DNA of 64,000 nucleotides from Anaeromyxobacter dehalogenans 2CP-1. Lineage in GTDB: Bacteria > Myxococcota > Myxococcia > Myxococcales > Anaeromyxobacteraceae. The DNA lies in assembly GCF_000022145.1 (NCBI RefSeq), contig NC_011891.1, positions 744,001 through 808,000 of the forward strand, in the 5' to 3' direction. Positions 39,174 to 47,362 of this stretch are shown here, one piece after another; position 1 is the first letter of the stretch, and each line of letters opens with the position of its first letter. Position numbers and translations under genes: made by a program. The notes beneath the pieces were generated by a model, which saw only the letters and a program-made list of their open reading frames with translations, made no database searches and had not been told where the DNA came from.

Positions 39174-39205
39174 GAGCGCGGGCCCTGGCGACGGGGCCCG
39201 CGCTC
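39174..39205 (+). terminator. Strong hairpin after the lipoprotein gene
   Basis: GAGCGCGGGCCC (39174-39185), an 8-base loop, GGGCCCGCGCTC (39194-39205): a perfect 12-bp stem, 24 bases after the stop. No T-run follows. Confidence 0.6.
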
Positions 39206-39268
39206 CGTCGCCCGGGGGCCGGCACGGCGGGCGAGCGCGCGGGGGGCTACCGGAGTAGACTCCGCGCC

Positions 39269-40048
39269 GTGTCACGCATCGGCATCTTCGACTCCGGCGT
39301 CGGCGGGCTCACCGTCCAGCGCGCCATCCTCGCAGCGCTCCCCTCCGCGGACACCGTCTACCTCGGCGACACGGCCCGCGTGCCGTACGGCACCAAGTCC
39401 GCCGAGACGGTGACCCAGTACTCGCTCCGGAACGCGCGGGTGCTGGCGCGCCGCGAGATCGACCTGCTCGTCGTGGCCTGCAACACCGCCTCCGCGGTGG
39501 CGCTGCCGGCGCTCCGCGCCGAGCTGCCCGTCCCGGTGCTGGGCGTGGTGGAGCCCGGCGCCCGCGTCGCGGCGAAGGCCTCCCGGACCGGCCGCATCGG
39601 CGTGATCGGCACGCAGGGGACCGTGGCGAGCGGCGCCTACCAGGCGGCGATCCTGCGCGAGCGCCCCGGCGCGGAGGTGGTGGCCCGGGCGTGCCCGCTG
39701 TTCGTCCCGCTCGCGGAGGAGGGGTGGACGGATCCGGACGACGAGGTGGTGCGCGGGGTGGTCCGCCGGTACCTCGACCCGCTGCGCGACGCCGCCATCG
39801 ACACGCTGGTGCTGGGCTGCACGCACTACCCGCTGCTCCGCGAGGCGATCGCCCGCGCGCTTCCCGAGGTGCGGCTGGTCGACAGCGCCGACGCGATCGC
39901 CGAGGAGGTCCGCGCGCGGATCCCGGCCGTGGCCGGCCGGAGCGGCGTGCACCGGTTCCTCGTGACCGACGTGCCCGAGCGCTTCCTGGGCGTGGCGGGC
40001 CGCTTCCTCGGACGGACGGTGGAATCCGCCGAGCACGTCGACGTGTGA
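39269..40048 (+). CDS. murI: Glutamate racemase
   Basis: The product has 259 residues with a GTG start at 39269. It has [13 protein letters not shown] at the N-terminus and the two catalytic cysteines in ACNTASAV and LGCTHYPLL. Substrate-loop PYGTKS is present. It makes D-Glu for peptidoglycan. A TAGACT box at 39256-39261 ends eight bases before the GTG, so the message is probably leaderless, and no ribosome site is seen. It opens the wall/division group that continues with ftsEX. Confidence 0.95.
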   Translation: MSRIGIFDSGVGGLTVQRAILAALPSADTVYLGDTARVPYGTKSAETVTQYSLRNARVLARREIDLLVVACNTASAVALPALRAELPVPVLGVVEPGARVAAKASRTGRIGVIGTQGTVASGAYQAAILRERPGAEVVARACPLFVPLAEEGWTDPDDEVVRGVVRRYLDPLRDAAIDTLVLGCTHYPLLREAIARALPEVRLVDSADAIAEEVRARIPAVAGRSGVHRFLVTDVPERFLGVAGRFLGRTVESAEHVDV

Positions 40049-40112
40049 GCGTGCCGCGCCGGGTGGGCGAGCTAGCTCACCGCAGCGTCAGGGGATTTCG
40101 ACGGGGGCGCGC

Positions 40113-40142
40113 TTGATGGCAGGGGGGCGCCGGCGGTACAGT
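40113..40142 (+). promoter_or_regulatory. Promoter of the conserved unknown gene at 40154
   Basis: TTGATG (40113-40118), an 18-base spacer and TACAGT (40137-40142). The ATG at 40154 lies 12 bases downstream, so the leader is about five bases. Confidence 0.6.
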
Positions 40143-40153
40143 CCCGCCTCGCG

Positions 40154-40699
40154 ATGGGTGCCGACGCCAGCAAGAAGATGGTTGTGGGCTTCAACCACAA
40201 CATCAAGCACAAGGGGAAGATGTACCACATCCAGACCGAGGACTCGGGCCTGGACAACCCCCACATCATCACGCACCTGTTCGTGGGCGGGAACATCCTC
40301 GCCTCGAAGAAGACCTCCTACGCCGACATCGTCGCCGCCGAGAACCTGGCGCAGGTGGTGCGCGAGCTGATGGAGGAGCAGCACAAGGAGATGCTGCGCA
40401 ACCTCATCAACGGCGTGTACGACGACATCGACGCCGCGAGCGCGCAGCAGGCGCAGGCGTTCCAGCCCGGGCAGATCGAGGCCGACGGCCGTACGGTCCG
40501 GCTCCAGCCCGGCATGACCATGCCCGCGCCGCGCGGCGCCCAGCTCCCGCCGGAGGTGCTCGCCGCGCGCCAGCAGCCCGCGCCGGCGCTCCGCAACGAC
40601 GGCGCCGAGACGCTGTTCGGCGAGGACCTGATCAGCGAGCGCAGCCTCGACGAGGTGATCCTTTCGTACCTCGCCGAGGATCTCGGCGAGCGGAAGTGA
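40154..40699 (+). CDS. Conserved protein of unknown function
   Basis: The product has 181 residues, without a signal or membrane helix. The first 60 residues form a compact motif-rich part, FNHNIKHKGKMYHIQTED then PHIITHLFVGGNILASKK. It reads like a small beta domain that recurs in Deltaproteobacteria and myxobacteria, though I cannot name it. A helix follows (AENLAQVVRELMEEQHKEMLRNL). After about residue 105 it becomes Pro/Ala/Gln-rich and ends with an acidic helix, DEVILSYLAEDLG. Its promoter is close, and ftsE starts 40 bases after its stop, so it may be cotranscribed with ftsEX and act in division or wall growth. Confidence 0.7.
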   Translation: MGADASKKMVVGFNHNIKHKGKMYHIQTEDSGLDNPHIITHLFVGGNILASKKTSYADIVAAENLAQVVRELMEEQHKEMLRNLINGVYDDIDAASAQQAQAFQPGQIEADGRTVRLQPGMTMPAPRGAQLPPEVLAARQQPAPALRNDGAETLFGEDLISERSLDEVILSYLAEDLGERK

Positions 40700-40739
40700 C
40701 GTCGCGTCCGGCACTCCCCACGCCGGCCCGGGAGCGTCC

Positions 40740-41444
40740 GTGATCCAGCTGTTCCACGTCACCAAGGAGTACCCGGGCGACGGGCCCGCGCTCCAGGACG
40801 TGACGCTCGAGCTGGACAAGGGCGAGTTCGTGTTCCTCACCGGACCGTCGGGCGCGGGCAAGTCCACCCTGCTGAAGCTGGTGTTCTGCGACGAGGCGCC
40901 CACCAGCGGGCAGCTCCTGCTGTTCGGCAAGAACGTGGCGAAGATCGGCGCGCGCGCGGTGCCCTACCTGCGCCGCAACATCGGGGTGGTGTTCCAGGAC
41001 TTCAAGCTCCTGCCGCAGCGGACCGTGGCCGAGAACGTGGCCCTGCCGCTCGAGGTGCAGGCCATGCCGGACAAGGAGATCCGGCGGCGGGTGAAGCAGC
41101 TGCTCCGCTCGGTGGGGCTCGAGCACCGGGCCGAGAAGTTCCCGCCGTCGCTCTCGGGCGGCGAGCAGCAGCGGGTCGCGGTCGCGCGCGCGCTCGCGCC
41201 GGCCCCGGCGCTGCTGCTGGCCGACGAGCCCACCGGCAACCTCGACCCGGAGCGCACGCTCGAGGTGATGCAGCTGCTCGCCGACGCGAACGCGCGCGGC
41301 ACGACCGTGCTGGTCGCGACGCACGATCGCTCGCTGCTCGAGCGCTACAAGCGGCGGGTGGTGCTGCTGGAGCGCGGGCGCCTGGTCTCGGACGGCGACT
41401 CGATCCGCCGCGCCCCGGGCGCCGGCGCGGGGGCGGGGGGCTGA
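40740..41444 (+). CDS. ftsE: FtsE, ABC-type ATPase of the division complex
   Basis: The product has 234 residues with a GTG start. Walker A is GPSGAGKST, the Q-loop follows in VFQDFKLLPQ, the signature is LSGGEQQRVAVARAL, and Walker B is LLLADEPTGNLDP, with the H-loop in VATHD. The FtsE-specific start MIQLFHVTKEYPG is present. With FtsX it controls peptidoglycan hydrolysis at the septum through an EnvC-type activator, which is encoded two genes downstream. The Ala/Gly-rich tail is longer than usual. Confidence 0.93.
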   Translation: MIQLFHVTKEYPGDGPALQDVTLELDKGEFVFLTGPSGAGKSTLLKLVFCDEAPTSGQLLLFGKNVAKIGARAVPYLRRNIGVVFQDFKLLPQRTVAENVALPLEVQAMPDKEIRRRVKQLLRSVGLEHRAEKFPPSLSGGEQQRVAVARALAPAPALLLADEPTGNLDPERTLEVMQLLADANARGTTVLVATHDRSLLERYKRRVVLLERGRLVSDGDSIRRAPGAGAGAGG

Positions 41445-41447
41445 CCG

Positions 41448-42332
41448 GTGCCGCTCCGCCCCGTCTACTTCACGCGGCGCGCCGTCGAGGCGCTGGTGCG
41501 CGGGCCCTACGTGGCGCTGGTGGGGATCGCGACGATCTTCGTGGCGCTGTTCTCGATCGGACTGCTCGCGGCGGCCCTCGGCGGCGCGGAGCGGCTGCTC
41601 GCGGCCTGGGCCGGGGAGGTCCGCATCTCCGCGTACCTGGCGCCGGGCGCCGACCTGGCGGCGGTGCGCGACGCGGCGGCGGCGGTCGCGCCCGGGCGCG
41701 CCGTCACGGCCGTCACCGGGGCCGAGGCGCTGCGCGGGCTCGCCGCCGAGCTGGGCGAGCAGGGCCGGGTGCTGGAGGGCGTGGGCCCGGGCGTGCTGCC
41801 GGACGCGGTGGAGGTCTCGGCGCCGGGGATCTCGCTCGCGGAGGCGCGCGGGCTGGCCGGGCGGCTGCGGGCGCTGCCGGGGGTGGCCGAGGTGGACTAC
41901 GGCACCGCCTGGCTGGAGCGGCTGGAGCGGTTCCTCGGCCGCGCCCGGATCGCGGCGGTGGCGCTGTTCGCGGCGCTGGCGCTCGCCGCCGCGGTGCTGG
42001 TCTCGAACACGCTGCGGCTGGCGGTGTTCGCGCGCCGCGACGAGATCGAGATCATGAAGCTGGTGGGCGCCACCGACGCGTTCGTGTCGGCGCCGTTCCT
42101 GATCGAGGGGGTGCTGCAGGGCCTGCTCGGCGGCGGGCTGGCGGTGGGGGCGCTGGCGGCGCTGCACGCGGCGCTCCTGCCGCGGCTCGGCGCGGCGGTC
42201 GACGCGGCGCGCGCGCTCCGCCTCGGCGACGTGCTCCCCCCGGCGCTCCTCCTCGGCCTGCTCGCGGCCGGCGCCGCGGTGGGCCTGCTCGGCAGCGCGC
42301 TCTCGGTGGCGCGCACGCTGCGCCGCCTGTGA
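41448..42332 (+). CDS. ftsX: FtsX, membrane partner of FtsE
   Basis: The product has 294 residues with a GTG start three bases after the ftsE stop. It has four transmembrane helices (about 20-45, 160-185, 210-235 and 260-285). A large extracytoplasmic loop (about 50-155; VRISAYLAPGADL ... LPGVAEVDYGTAWLERL) is the region that binds EnvC or PcsB-type proteins in other bacteria. The cytoplasmic loop carries RRDEIEIMKLVGATDAFV, a strongly conserved FtsX motif. Intact. Confidence 0.93.
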   Translation: MPLRPVYFTRRAVEALVRGPYVALVGIATIFVALFSIGLLAAALGGAERLLAAWAGEVRISAYLAPGADLAAVRDAAAAVAPGRAVTAVTGAEALRGLAAELGEQGRVLEGVGPGVLPDAVEVSAPGISLAEARGLAGRLRALPGVAEVDYGTAWLERLERFLGRARIAAVALFAALALAAAVLVSNTLRLAVFARRDEIEIMKLVGATDAFVSAPFLIEGVLQGLLGGGLAVGALAALHAALLPRLGAAVDAARALRLGDVLPPALLLGLLAAGAAVGLLGSALSVARTLRRL

Positions 42333-42341
42333 GGCCGAGCC

Positions 42342-43460
42342 GTGGTCCCCTCCGCGTCGCTCGGCATCGCCTTCGCGCTCGCGCTCGCCGCCGGCGGCCC
42401 CCGCGCGCAGCTCGACGCGCTCGAGGGGCGGCGCCGCGCCGAGGAGGCCGCCGCGCGCATGCTGGCGCAGCAGGAGCGCTCGGTGCTCGACACGCTGGCC
42501 GAGTCGGAGGCGGCGCTCGCCGCGGCGGCCGCGGAGGCGCGGCGGGCCGAGGCCGCCCGGGCCGGGGCCGAGGCCGCGCTGGCGCAGGCGCGGGAGGAGG
42601 AGGCGGCCGCGCAGGCGCGCATGCAGGCGCGGCTCGCCGAGCTGCGGCCGCGGCTCGCGGCGCGCGAGCGGCTCGGGCGCACCGGGGAGCTGCAGCTCCT
42701 GAGCTCCAGCCGGTCGCTCGCGGACCTGGTGAAGCGCCGCTGGCTCATGGAGCGGATCCTCTCGCACGACGTGGCGCTGCTCGCCGAGGCCGACGCGGCG
42801 CGCGACGCGCGCGAGCGGGCGCGCGCGGCCCGGCAGCGCGAGGCGGGGCGCCTCGCGGCCCTGGCGAAGGAGGCGGCGGAGCGGCGCGAGGACGCCGCCG
42901 CGCTCCGCGAGGAGCGGGAGACGCTGCTCGCGGCCCTGCGCACCGCCCGCGGGTTCCACGAGCGCGCCGCGGCCGAGGCGGTCGTGCAGCAGCGCCGGCT
43001 CGCCGAGTTCGTCGCGACGCTGCCGCCCCCGCGCAGCGGCGGTGCGCTGCCCGAGGGCTTCGCCGCGCGCCGGGGCCGGCTGCCGCTGCCGGTCGCCGGC
43101 CACGTGACGGTCGGCTTCGGCAAGGTGGTGAACCCGCGCTTCAACACGGTCACCGTGCAGAACGGCCTCGACGTGGACGCGCCGGCGGGCGCGCCGGTCC
43201 GTGCGGTCGCGCCGGGGCGCGTGGTCCACGCCGGGTGGTTCAAGGGCTACGGCAACATCGTCATCGTGGACCACGGGGACGGCTACCACACGCTGGTGGC
43301 CCACCTCGCCTCGATGCGCACCGCCATGGGAGAGGACGTGCCCGCCGGCGCCGTGCTGGGGACGGTGGGCGACACCGGCTCGCTGAAGGGGCCGTACCTG
43401 TACTTCGAGCTCCGCGAGAAGGGACGCCCGGTGGACCCGCGACCATGGCTCGCGCCGTGA
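42342..43460 (+). CDS. envC: EnvC-like murein hydrolase activator with degenerate LytM (M23) domain
   Basis: The product has 372 residues with a GTG start ten bases after ftsX. A hydrophobic start (LGIAFALALAAGG) is probably a signal. A long Ala/Arg/Glu coiled coil (about 20-215) is of the EnvC kind, and a LytM domain fills about 235-370. The first zinc-ligand His of active M23 peptidases is Gln here (TVQNGLDVDAP), so hydrolase activity is unlikely. The second region HTLVAHLASM and the DHGDGYH segment remain. EnvC itself lacks metal ligands and activates amidases AmiA/B when FtsEX opens it. The ftsE-ftsX-envC order supports this role. Confidence 0.9.
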   Translation: MVPSASLGIAFALALAAGGPRAQLDALEGRRRAEEAAARMLAQQERSVLDTLAESEAALAAAAAEARRAEAARAGAEAALAQAREEEAAAQARMQARLAELRPRLAARERLGRTGELQLLSSSRSLADLVKRRWLMERILSHDVALLAEADAARDARERARAARQREAGRLAALAKEAAERREDAAALREERETLLAALRTARGFHERAAAEAVVQQRRLAEFVATLPPPRSGGALPEGFAARRGRLPLPVAGHVTVGFGKVVNPRFNTVTVQNGLDVDAPAGAPVRAVAPGRVVHAGWFKGYGNIVIVDHGDGYHTLVAHLASMRTAMGEDVPAGAVLGTVGDTGSLKGPYLYFELREKGRPVDPRPWLAP

Positions 43461-43488
43461 TCCCGGCCCCCCTGGTAGACTCGCCCCG

Positions 43489-44802
43489 ATGATGCGCCGC
43501 CTCGCCCTCGTCGCCGCCCTGGCGATCGCGTTCTTCGCCGGCCTGGTCGCGGACCGCTCCGCCTCGGCGGCGCGCCGCGCCGCGTCCCGGCCCTACCGCG
43601 CGCTCGACGTGTTCGCCGACGTGCTCGGTCACGTGGAGAGCTCGTACCTCGAGCCGGTGGACGAGCGGGAGCTCGTGTACGGCGCCATCGACGGCATGAT
43701 GGCGAAGCTCGACGCGCACTCCGCGTTCATGCGGCCGGAGGTGTTCGAGCAGCTCCGCGACGAGACCACCGGCGAGTTCGACGGGCTCGGCCTGGAGGTC
43801 GCGCTCGAGGACGGCGTGCTCACCGTCGTGTCGCCCACGGCGGAGTCCCCCGGTGAGCGCGCCGGGCTCCGGCCGGGCGACCGGATCCTGTCCATCGACG
43901 GGGCCTCGACGCGCGAGCTGGGGCTGTCCGGGGCGATCCGGCGCATGAAGGGCGCGCCCGGGTCCCAGGTGGTGCTGGAGGTCGACCGCGCCGGGTTCAC
44001 GGCGCCGCAGCGGCTCACGCTGGTGCGCGAGCGGGTCCGCACCCAGAGCGTGGACCTGCGGGTGCTCGACGCCGGGCGCGGGTACGTGTACGTGCGCGTG
44101 AAGGCGTTCCAGGAGCGCACCGACCGCGCGCTGGCGAGGGCGCTCGCCGACGGTCGGGCCGCGCTGGGCGGTGAGATCCGCGGGCTGGTGCTCGACCTGC
44201 GCAACAATCCGGGCGGCCTGCTCGACCAGGCGGTGCGGGTGGCGGACGCGTTCCTCGCCGAGGGCGTCATCGTCAGCACCGAGGGGCGCGACCGGCGCGA
44301 GGTCGAGGTGCAGCGCGCGCGGCCCAAGGGGACCGAGCCGGGCTACCCGATGATCGTCCTGGTGAACCGCGGGACCGCCAGCGCGAGCGAGATCCTGGCC
44401 GGCGCGCTCCAGGACAACGGGCGCGCGGTGGTGATGGGCACGCAGACCTACGGCAAGGGGTCCGTGCAGACCATCATCGAGCTGGAGGACGGCTCGGGCC
44501 TGAAGCTGACCGTGGCGCGGTACTACACGCCCAGCCACCGCTCCATCCAGGAGCTGGGCATCTCCCCGGACGTGGTGGTCGCCGAGACCGCCCCGGCGGC
44601 CCCGGCGCAGCCCGCGCCGGCGGAGCGCGACCTGAAGCGGCACCTCCGCAACGAGGCGGCGCCGGTGCCCGCCTCGGTCCCGGCGCCCGCCGTGCCCGAG
44701 GACTTCCAGCTCCGGACCGCGCTGGACTACCTGCGCGCGACGGACGTCCTCCGGGGTGGCCCGGGCGCGCGGAGCACCGCGATCGCCCCGAAGCGGCAGT
44801 GA
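43489..44802 (+). CDS. ctpA: Carboxyl-terminal processing protease (S41)
   Basis: The product has 437 residues with an N-terminal signal or anchor (LALVAALAIAFFAGLVAD). The PDZ domain (about 95-175) contains GLEVALEDGVLTVVSP and GDRILSIDG. The S41 core has LDLRNNPGGLL, the catalytic Ser region TASASEILAG (Ser298/300) and the catalytic Lys323 in YGKGSVQ. The C-terminal about 75 residues are Pro/Ala-rich and variable. It degrades periplasmic proteins. CtpA of Pseudomonas trims wall-cleaving peptidases, so location after ftsEX-envC is sensible. A TAGACT box (43476-43481) ends eight bases before the ATG, giving a likely leaderless second promoter inside the cluster. Confidence 0.94.
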   Translation: MMRRLALVAALAIAFFAGLVADRSASAARRAASRPYRALDVFADVLGHVESSYLEPVDERELVYGAIDGMMAKLDAHSAFMRPEVFEQLRDETTGEFDGLGLEVALEDGVLTVVSPTAESPGERAGLRPGDRILSIDGASTRELGLSGAIRRMKGAPGSQVVLEVDRAGFTAPQRLTLVRERVRTQSVDLRVLDAGRGYVYVRVKAFQERTDRALARALADGRAALGGEIRGLVLDLRNNPGGLLDQAVRVADAFLAEGVIVSTEGRDRREVEVQRARPKGTEPGYPMIVLVNRGTASASEILAGALQDNGRAVVMGTQTYGKGSVQTIIELEDGSGLKLTVARYYTPSHRSIQELGISPDVVVAETAPAAPAQPAPAERDLKRHLRNEAAPVPASVPAPAVPEDFQLRTALDYLRATDVLRGGPGARSTAIAPKRQ

Positions 44803-44826
44803 GCACGGGGTAGGGACTCCACGGAG

Positions 44827-44920
44827 CGTGCAGGCTCGGTCCTCCGAGCCCGGCGTGGCAGCGGTGTCGCGGTCCGGGTCGACCCTGCACGCAGAACGTG
44901 CACCCAGGCGCGGTTGCACG
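44827..44920. promoter_or_regulatory. Four CGTGCA/TGCACG half-sites upstream of the glycosyltransferase promoter
   Basis: CGTGCA at 44827-44832, TGCACG at 44886-44891, CGTGCA at 44897-44902 and TGCACG at 44915-44920. The middle two form a perfect 6-5-6 palindrome. All lie 72-165 bases upstream of the -35 box, suited to an activator or remote repressor. Confidence 0.5.
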
Positions 44921-44991
44921 CCTTTCGCGGGCCGCGCCGCGCGGGGCGGGCGGATGTGGTTTTCCCTTGTCGGTGCGCACCTTTTCATGAA

Positions 44992-45019
44992 TTGACTTCG
45001 CGGTACGGAAGGCTATAGT
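44992..45019 (+). promoter_or_regulatory. Sigma-70-type promoter of the glycosyltransferase gene
   Basis: TTGACT (44992-44997), a 16-base spacer and TATAGT (45014-45019): the strongest -35/-10 pair in the window. The start site is near 45026, leaving a leader of about 94 bases. Confidence 0.75.
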
Positions 45020-45029
45020 CCGCGCCAAT

Positions 45030-45093
45030 CCTTCCGGAGACGGAGGGGCGACGCCCTGGCCCGCAGATTGCGATTCGCGGCCCTCTCCGGAGG
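45030..45093 (+). ncRNA. Structured 5' leader, candidate cis-acting RNA
   Basis: An outer stem pairs CCTTCCGGAGA (45030-45040) with TCTCCGGAGG (45084-45093), extended by GGG (45045-45047) with CCC (45081-45083). Inside it are a GGGC-GAC-GCCC hairpin (45046-45056), partly in competition with the outer stem, and an 8-bp hairpin CCGCAGAT...ATTCGCGG (45061-45080). This makes a three-way-junction-like fold between the promoter and the glycosyltransferase ATG. No known riboswitch class is recognised. Confidence 0.4.
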
Positions 45094-45120
45094 CGCCCAC
45101 CGGCGCACACACACGTCAAG

Positions 45121-46626
45121 ATGACTTCACTCGAGCTCTCGGTCGTCGTCGGGTACGCACTGCTGCTCTGCATCCTCTCGATCTACGGGTCCCATCGCTA
45201 CGCGATGGCGTACCTGTACTACCGGCACAAGTACCGGCTCCCCACGCCGAAGGACCGGTTCGAGCAGCTGCCGCGCGTCACCATCCAGCTCCCGATCTTC
45301 AACGAGATGTACGTGACGGAGCGGCTCATCGGCGCCGTCGCGAAGATCGACTATCCGCGCGAGCTCCTCGAGGTGCAGGTCCTCGACGACTCGACCGACG
45401 AGACCCAGGGCATCGCCCGCGCCTGCGTGGATCGCGTCCGGGCCGAGGGGCTCGACATCGTCTACATCCACCGCACCGACCGCAGCGGCTTCAAGGCGGG
45501 CGCGCTGGAGAACGGGCTGAAGACCGCCATGGGCGAGTTCGTGGCGGTCTTCGACGCGGACTTCATCCCGGATCCGCACTTCCTGCGGCGCACCGTGGAC
45601 TTCTTCACCGACCCGAAGGTCGGCATGGTCCAGGCGCGCTGGGGCCACCTGAACCGCGGCTACTCGCTGCTCACCCAGGTCCAGGCCATCCTGCTCGACG
45701 GGCACTTCGTCATCGAGCACACCGCGCGCAACCGCTCCGGCCGCTTCTTCAACTTCAACGGCACCGCGGGGATCTGGCGGCGCGAGGCCATCGCCTCGGG
45801 CGGCGGCTGGCAGCACGACACGCTCACCGAGGACCTGGACCTCTCCTACCGCACGCAGATGAAGGGCTGGCAGTTCGTCTACGTGCCGCAGATCGTCACG
45901 CCGGCCGAGCTGCCGGTGGAGATGAACGCGTTCAAGAGCCAGCAGCACCGCTGGGCGAAGGGCTCGATCCAGACCGCGCTCAAGGTCCTGCCGCGGCTGC
46001 TCGACGCGGATCTGCCGCGCGAGGTGAAGCGCGAGGCGGTGATGCACCTCACCGCGAACCTCGCCTACCTGCTGATGATCCCGCTGGCGATCCTGCTGCC
46101 GATCACGGTGGTGGTGCGCGTCTCCCACGGCTGGTACGAGGTGCTGTTCCTCGACATCCCGTTCTTCGCCGCCGCCACCTTCAGCGTGGTGGCGTTCTAC
46201 GCGGCCAGCCAGCGCGAGCAGGGCCGCACCACCTGGCAGCAGATCAAGTACCTGCCCATGGTGATGGCGATCGGCATCGGCCTGTCGGTGAACCAGGCGC
46301 GCGCGGTGGTCGAGGCGCTCATGGGCTACGAGACCGCCTTCACCCGCACGCCCAAGCACGGCGTCGCCTCGGCGGGCGAGTCGGTGACGCGCAAGCGGTA
46401 CAAGGCGGCGGTCACGTTCCAGCCCATCGTCGAGCTGGCCCTCGCGGCCTACATGACCTACGGCGTGATGTACCTGATCGAGCGCGAGGTCTACTACTCG
46501 CTGCCGTTCCTGCTGCTGTTCCAGGTGGGCTTCGGCTACGTCGGCCTGGCCAGCGTCTACGAGGGCCTGCGCGGCCGCGTCGGGCGCTGGGTCCGCGTGC
46601 TCTCGCCGCAGCCCTCGCCGGAGTAG
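45121..46626 (+). CDS. Processive family 2 glycosyltransferase (CESA/CslA-like)
   Basis: The product has 501 residues. One N-terminal helix (about 5-25) is followed by a cytoplasmic GT2 domain (about 50-300) with all catalytic motifs: DDSTDE, DADF, the TEDLDLSYR acid motif and QQHRW. C-terminal helices follow at about 315-340, 345-362, 380-400 and 435-480. A processive beta-glycan synthase of the cellulose/glucomannan type is indicated, drawing on nucleotide sugar and exporting the chain. It is monocistronic, with no bcs partner genes. Its upstream region is the most elaborate here: operator-like sites, a strong promoter and a structured leader, so polymer output is probably tightly controlled. 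Confidence 0.88.
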   Translation: MTSLELSVVVGYALLLCILSIYGSHRYAMAYLYYRHKYRLPTPKDRFEQLPRVTIQLPIFNEMYVTERLIGAVAKIDYPRELLEVQVLDDSTDETQGIARACVDRVRAEGLDIVYIHRTDRSGFKAGALENGLKTAMGEFVAVFDADFIPDPHFLRRTVDFFTDPKVGMVQARWGHLNRGYSLLTQVQAILLDGHFVIEHTARNRSGRFFNFNGTAGIWRREAIASGGGWQHDTLTEDLDLSYRTQMKGWQFVYVPQIVTPAELPVEMNAFKSQQHRWAKGSIQTALKVLPRLLDADLPREVKREAVMHLTANLAYLLMIPLAILLPITVVVRVSHGWYEVLFLDIPFFAAATFSVVAFYAASQREQGRTTWQQIKYLPMVMAIGIGLSVNQARAVVEALMGYETAFTRTPKHGVASAGESVTRKRYKAAVTFQPIVELALAAYMTYGVMYLIEREVYYSLPFLLLFQVGFGYVGLASVYEGLRGRVGRWVRVLSPQPSPE

Positions 46627-46662
46627 CGGCCCGCCCGGCGGGTCCGCGAAGCACGACGGGCG

Positions 46663-46723
46663 TCCTTCGGCAGGCTCAGGAGGAGCGGGCCTTCGATCCG
46701 CTCGCCCTGAGCTCGTCGAAGGG
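46663..46723. repeat. Imperfect long inverted repeat, REP-like, between convergent genes
   Basis: The left arm (46663-46688, starting TCCTTCGGCAGGCTCAGG) and right arm (46698-46723, ending GAGCTCGTCGAAGGG) pair with about 80 percent identity around the loop GCCTTCGAT. From memory, a close variant (CTTCGACAAGCTCAGG) is a widely scattered palindrome in high-GC proteobacteria. Here it can serve as a two-way terminator for the glycosyltransferase and GNAT genes. Confidence 0.6.
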
Positions 46724-46730
46724 CGGCGCG

Positions 46731-47270
46731 CTAGGCGGGCTCCAGCGGCTTCTCGAACACCGCGATCCCGCGGTCCAGCCGGCCCACCTCGGCGAAGCCG
46801 AGCCGCTCCCAGAACGCGCGCGCGCCGGGGTTCTCGTCGCCCACCGACAGGCGCAGCGCGCGGAAGCCGGAGCGCGCCAGGACGTGCTCGAGCGCGGCGG
46901 TGGTCTCCTTGCCGTAGCCGAGGCCCTGGCACGCCTCGCGGAACAGCAGCAGGCCCACGTGCGCGGTGCCGGGCTCGGGGTGGTTCAGGTACAGGTCGAG
47001 GACCCCGACGGCGGGCCCTCCCGTGTGCGGGACGAGCGCGTAGACGCGGCGCTCCGGATCCGCCTCGGCCTCCGCGAGCAGCCGCTCCGCCGCGTCCGCG
47101 CCGGCCGGCCCGCCCTCGGTGCGCACGAAGTAGTCCGGCGCGCCCTGGAAGCAGGACTGGATCTGCGCGGCGTGCGCGCGCGTGGCGGCCACGGCGCGCA
47201 GCCGCGGTCCGTCGAGCGGCGCGAGCTCATCGCCCGGGCCCGCGCCCTGGGTTCCGTGCACCGGTGTCAT
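46731..47270 (-). CDS. GNAT-family N-acetyltransferase
   Basis: The product has 179 residues, starting at the ATG at 47268-47270 after GGAGG. The acetyl-CoA binding segment is EACQGLGYGKETTAALEH (the Q/R-x-x-G-x-G/A loop), followed by LRLSVGDENPGARAFWERLGF, the usual GNAT C-terminal NPxAxxFYxxxGF region. The N-terminal part (FQGAPDYFVRTEGGPAGA) resembles the RimJ/RimL-like branch. Cytoplasmic, substrate unknown. It stands alone, convergent with the glycosyltransferase gene. Confidence 0.85.
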   Translation of the reverse strand: MTPVHGTQGAGPGDELAPLDGPRLRAVAATRAHAAQIQSCFQGAPDYFVRTEGGPAGADAAERLLAEAEADPERRVYALVPHTGGPAVGVLDLYLNHPEPGTAHVGLLLFREACQGLGYGKETTAALEHVLARSGFRALRLSVGDENPGARAFWERLGFAEVGRLDRGIAVFEKPLEPA

Positions 47271-47362
47271 GGGGACCTCCGTCGACGTGGTGCGTCGAGG
47301 TGACTGGCATAGCCCGGCGCGGAGCGGCGGGTCAAGGCGCGTCGAGGTCCGGCGCCGCCGGA

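Larger units (their letters stand above)
44803..45120. other. 318-base upstream region of the glycosyltransferase gene, no gene seen
   Basis: It holds a hairpin soon after ctpA (GGCTCGG-TCCT-CCGAGCC, 44833-44850, terminator-like), a set of CGTGCA/TGCACG sites, a strong promoter (44992-45019) and a structured leader (45030-45093). No coding frame looks real. Confidence 0.6.

Noticed and set aside
45030-45093. c-di-GMP (GEMM) riboswitch before the glycosyltransferase
   Set aside because: The conserved GEMM core sequence and tetraloop/receptor are not present; only general folding is seen.
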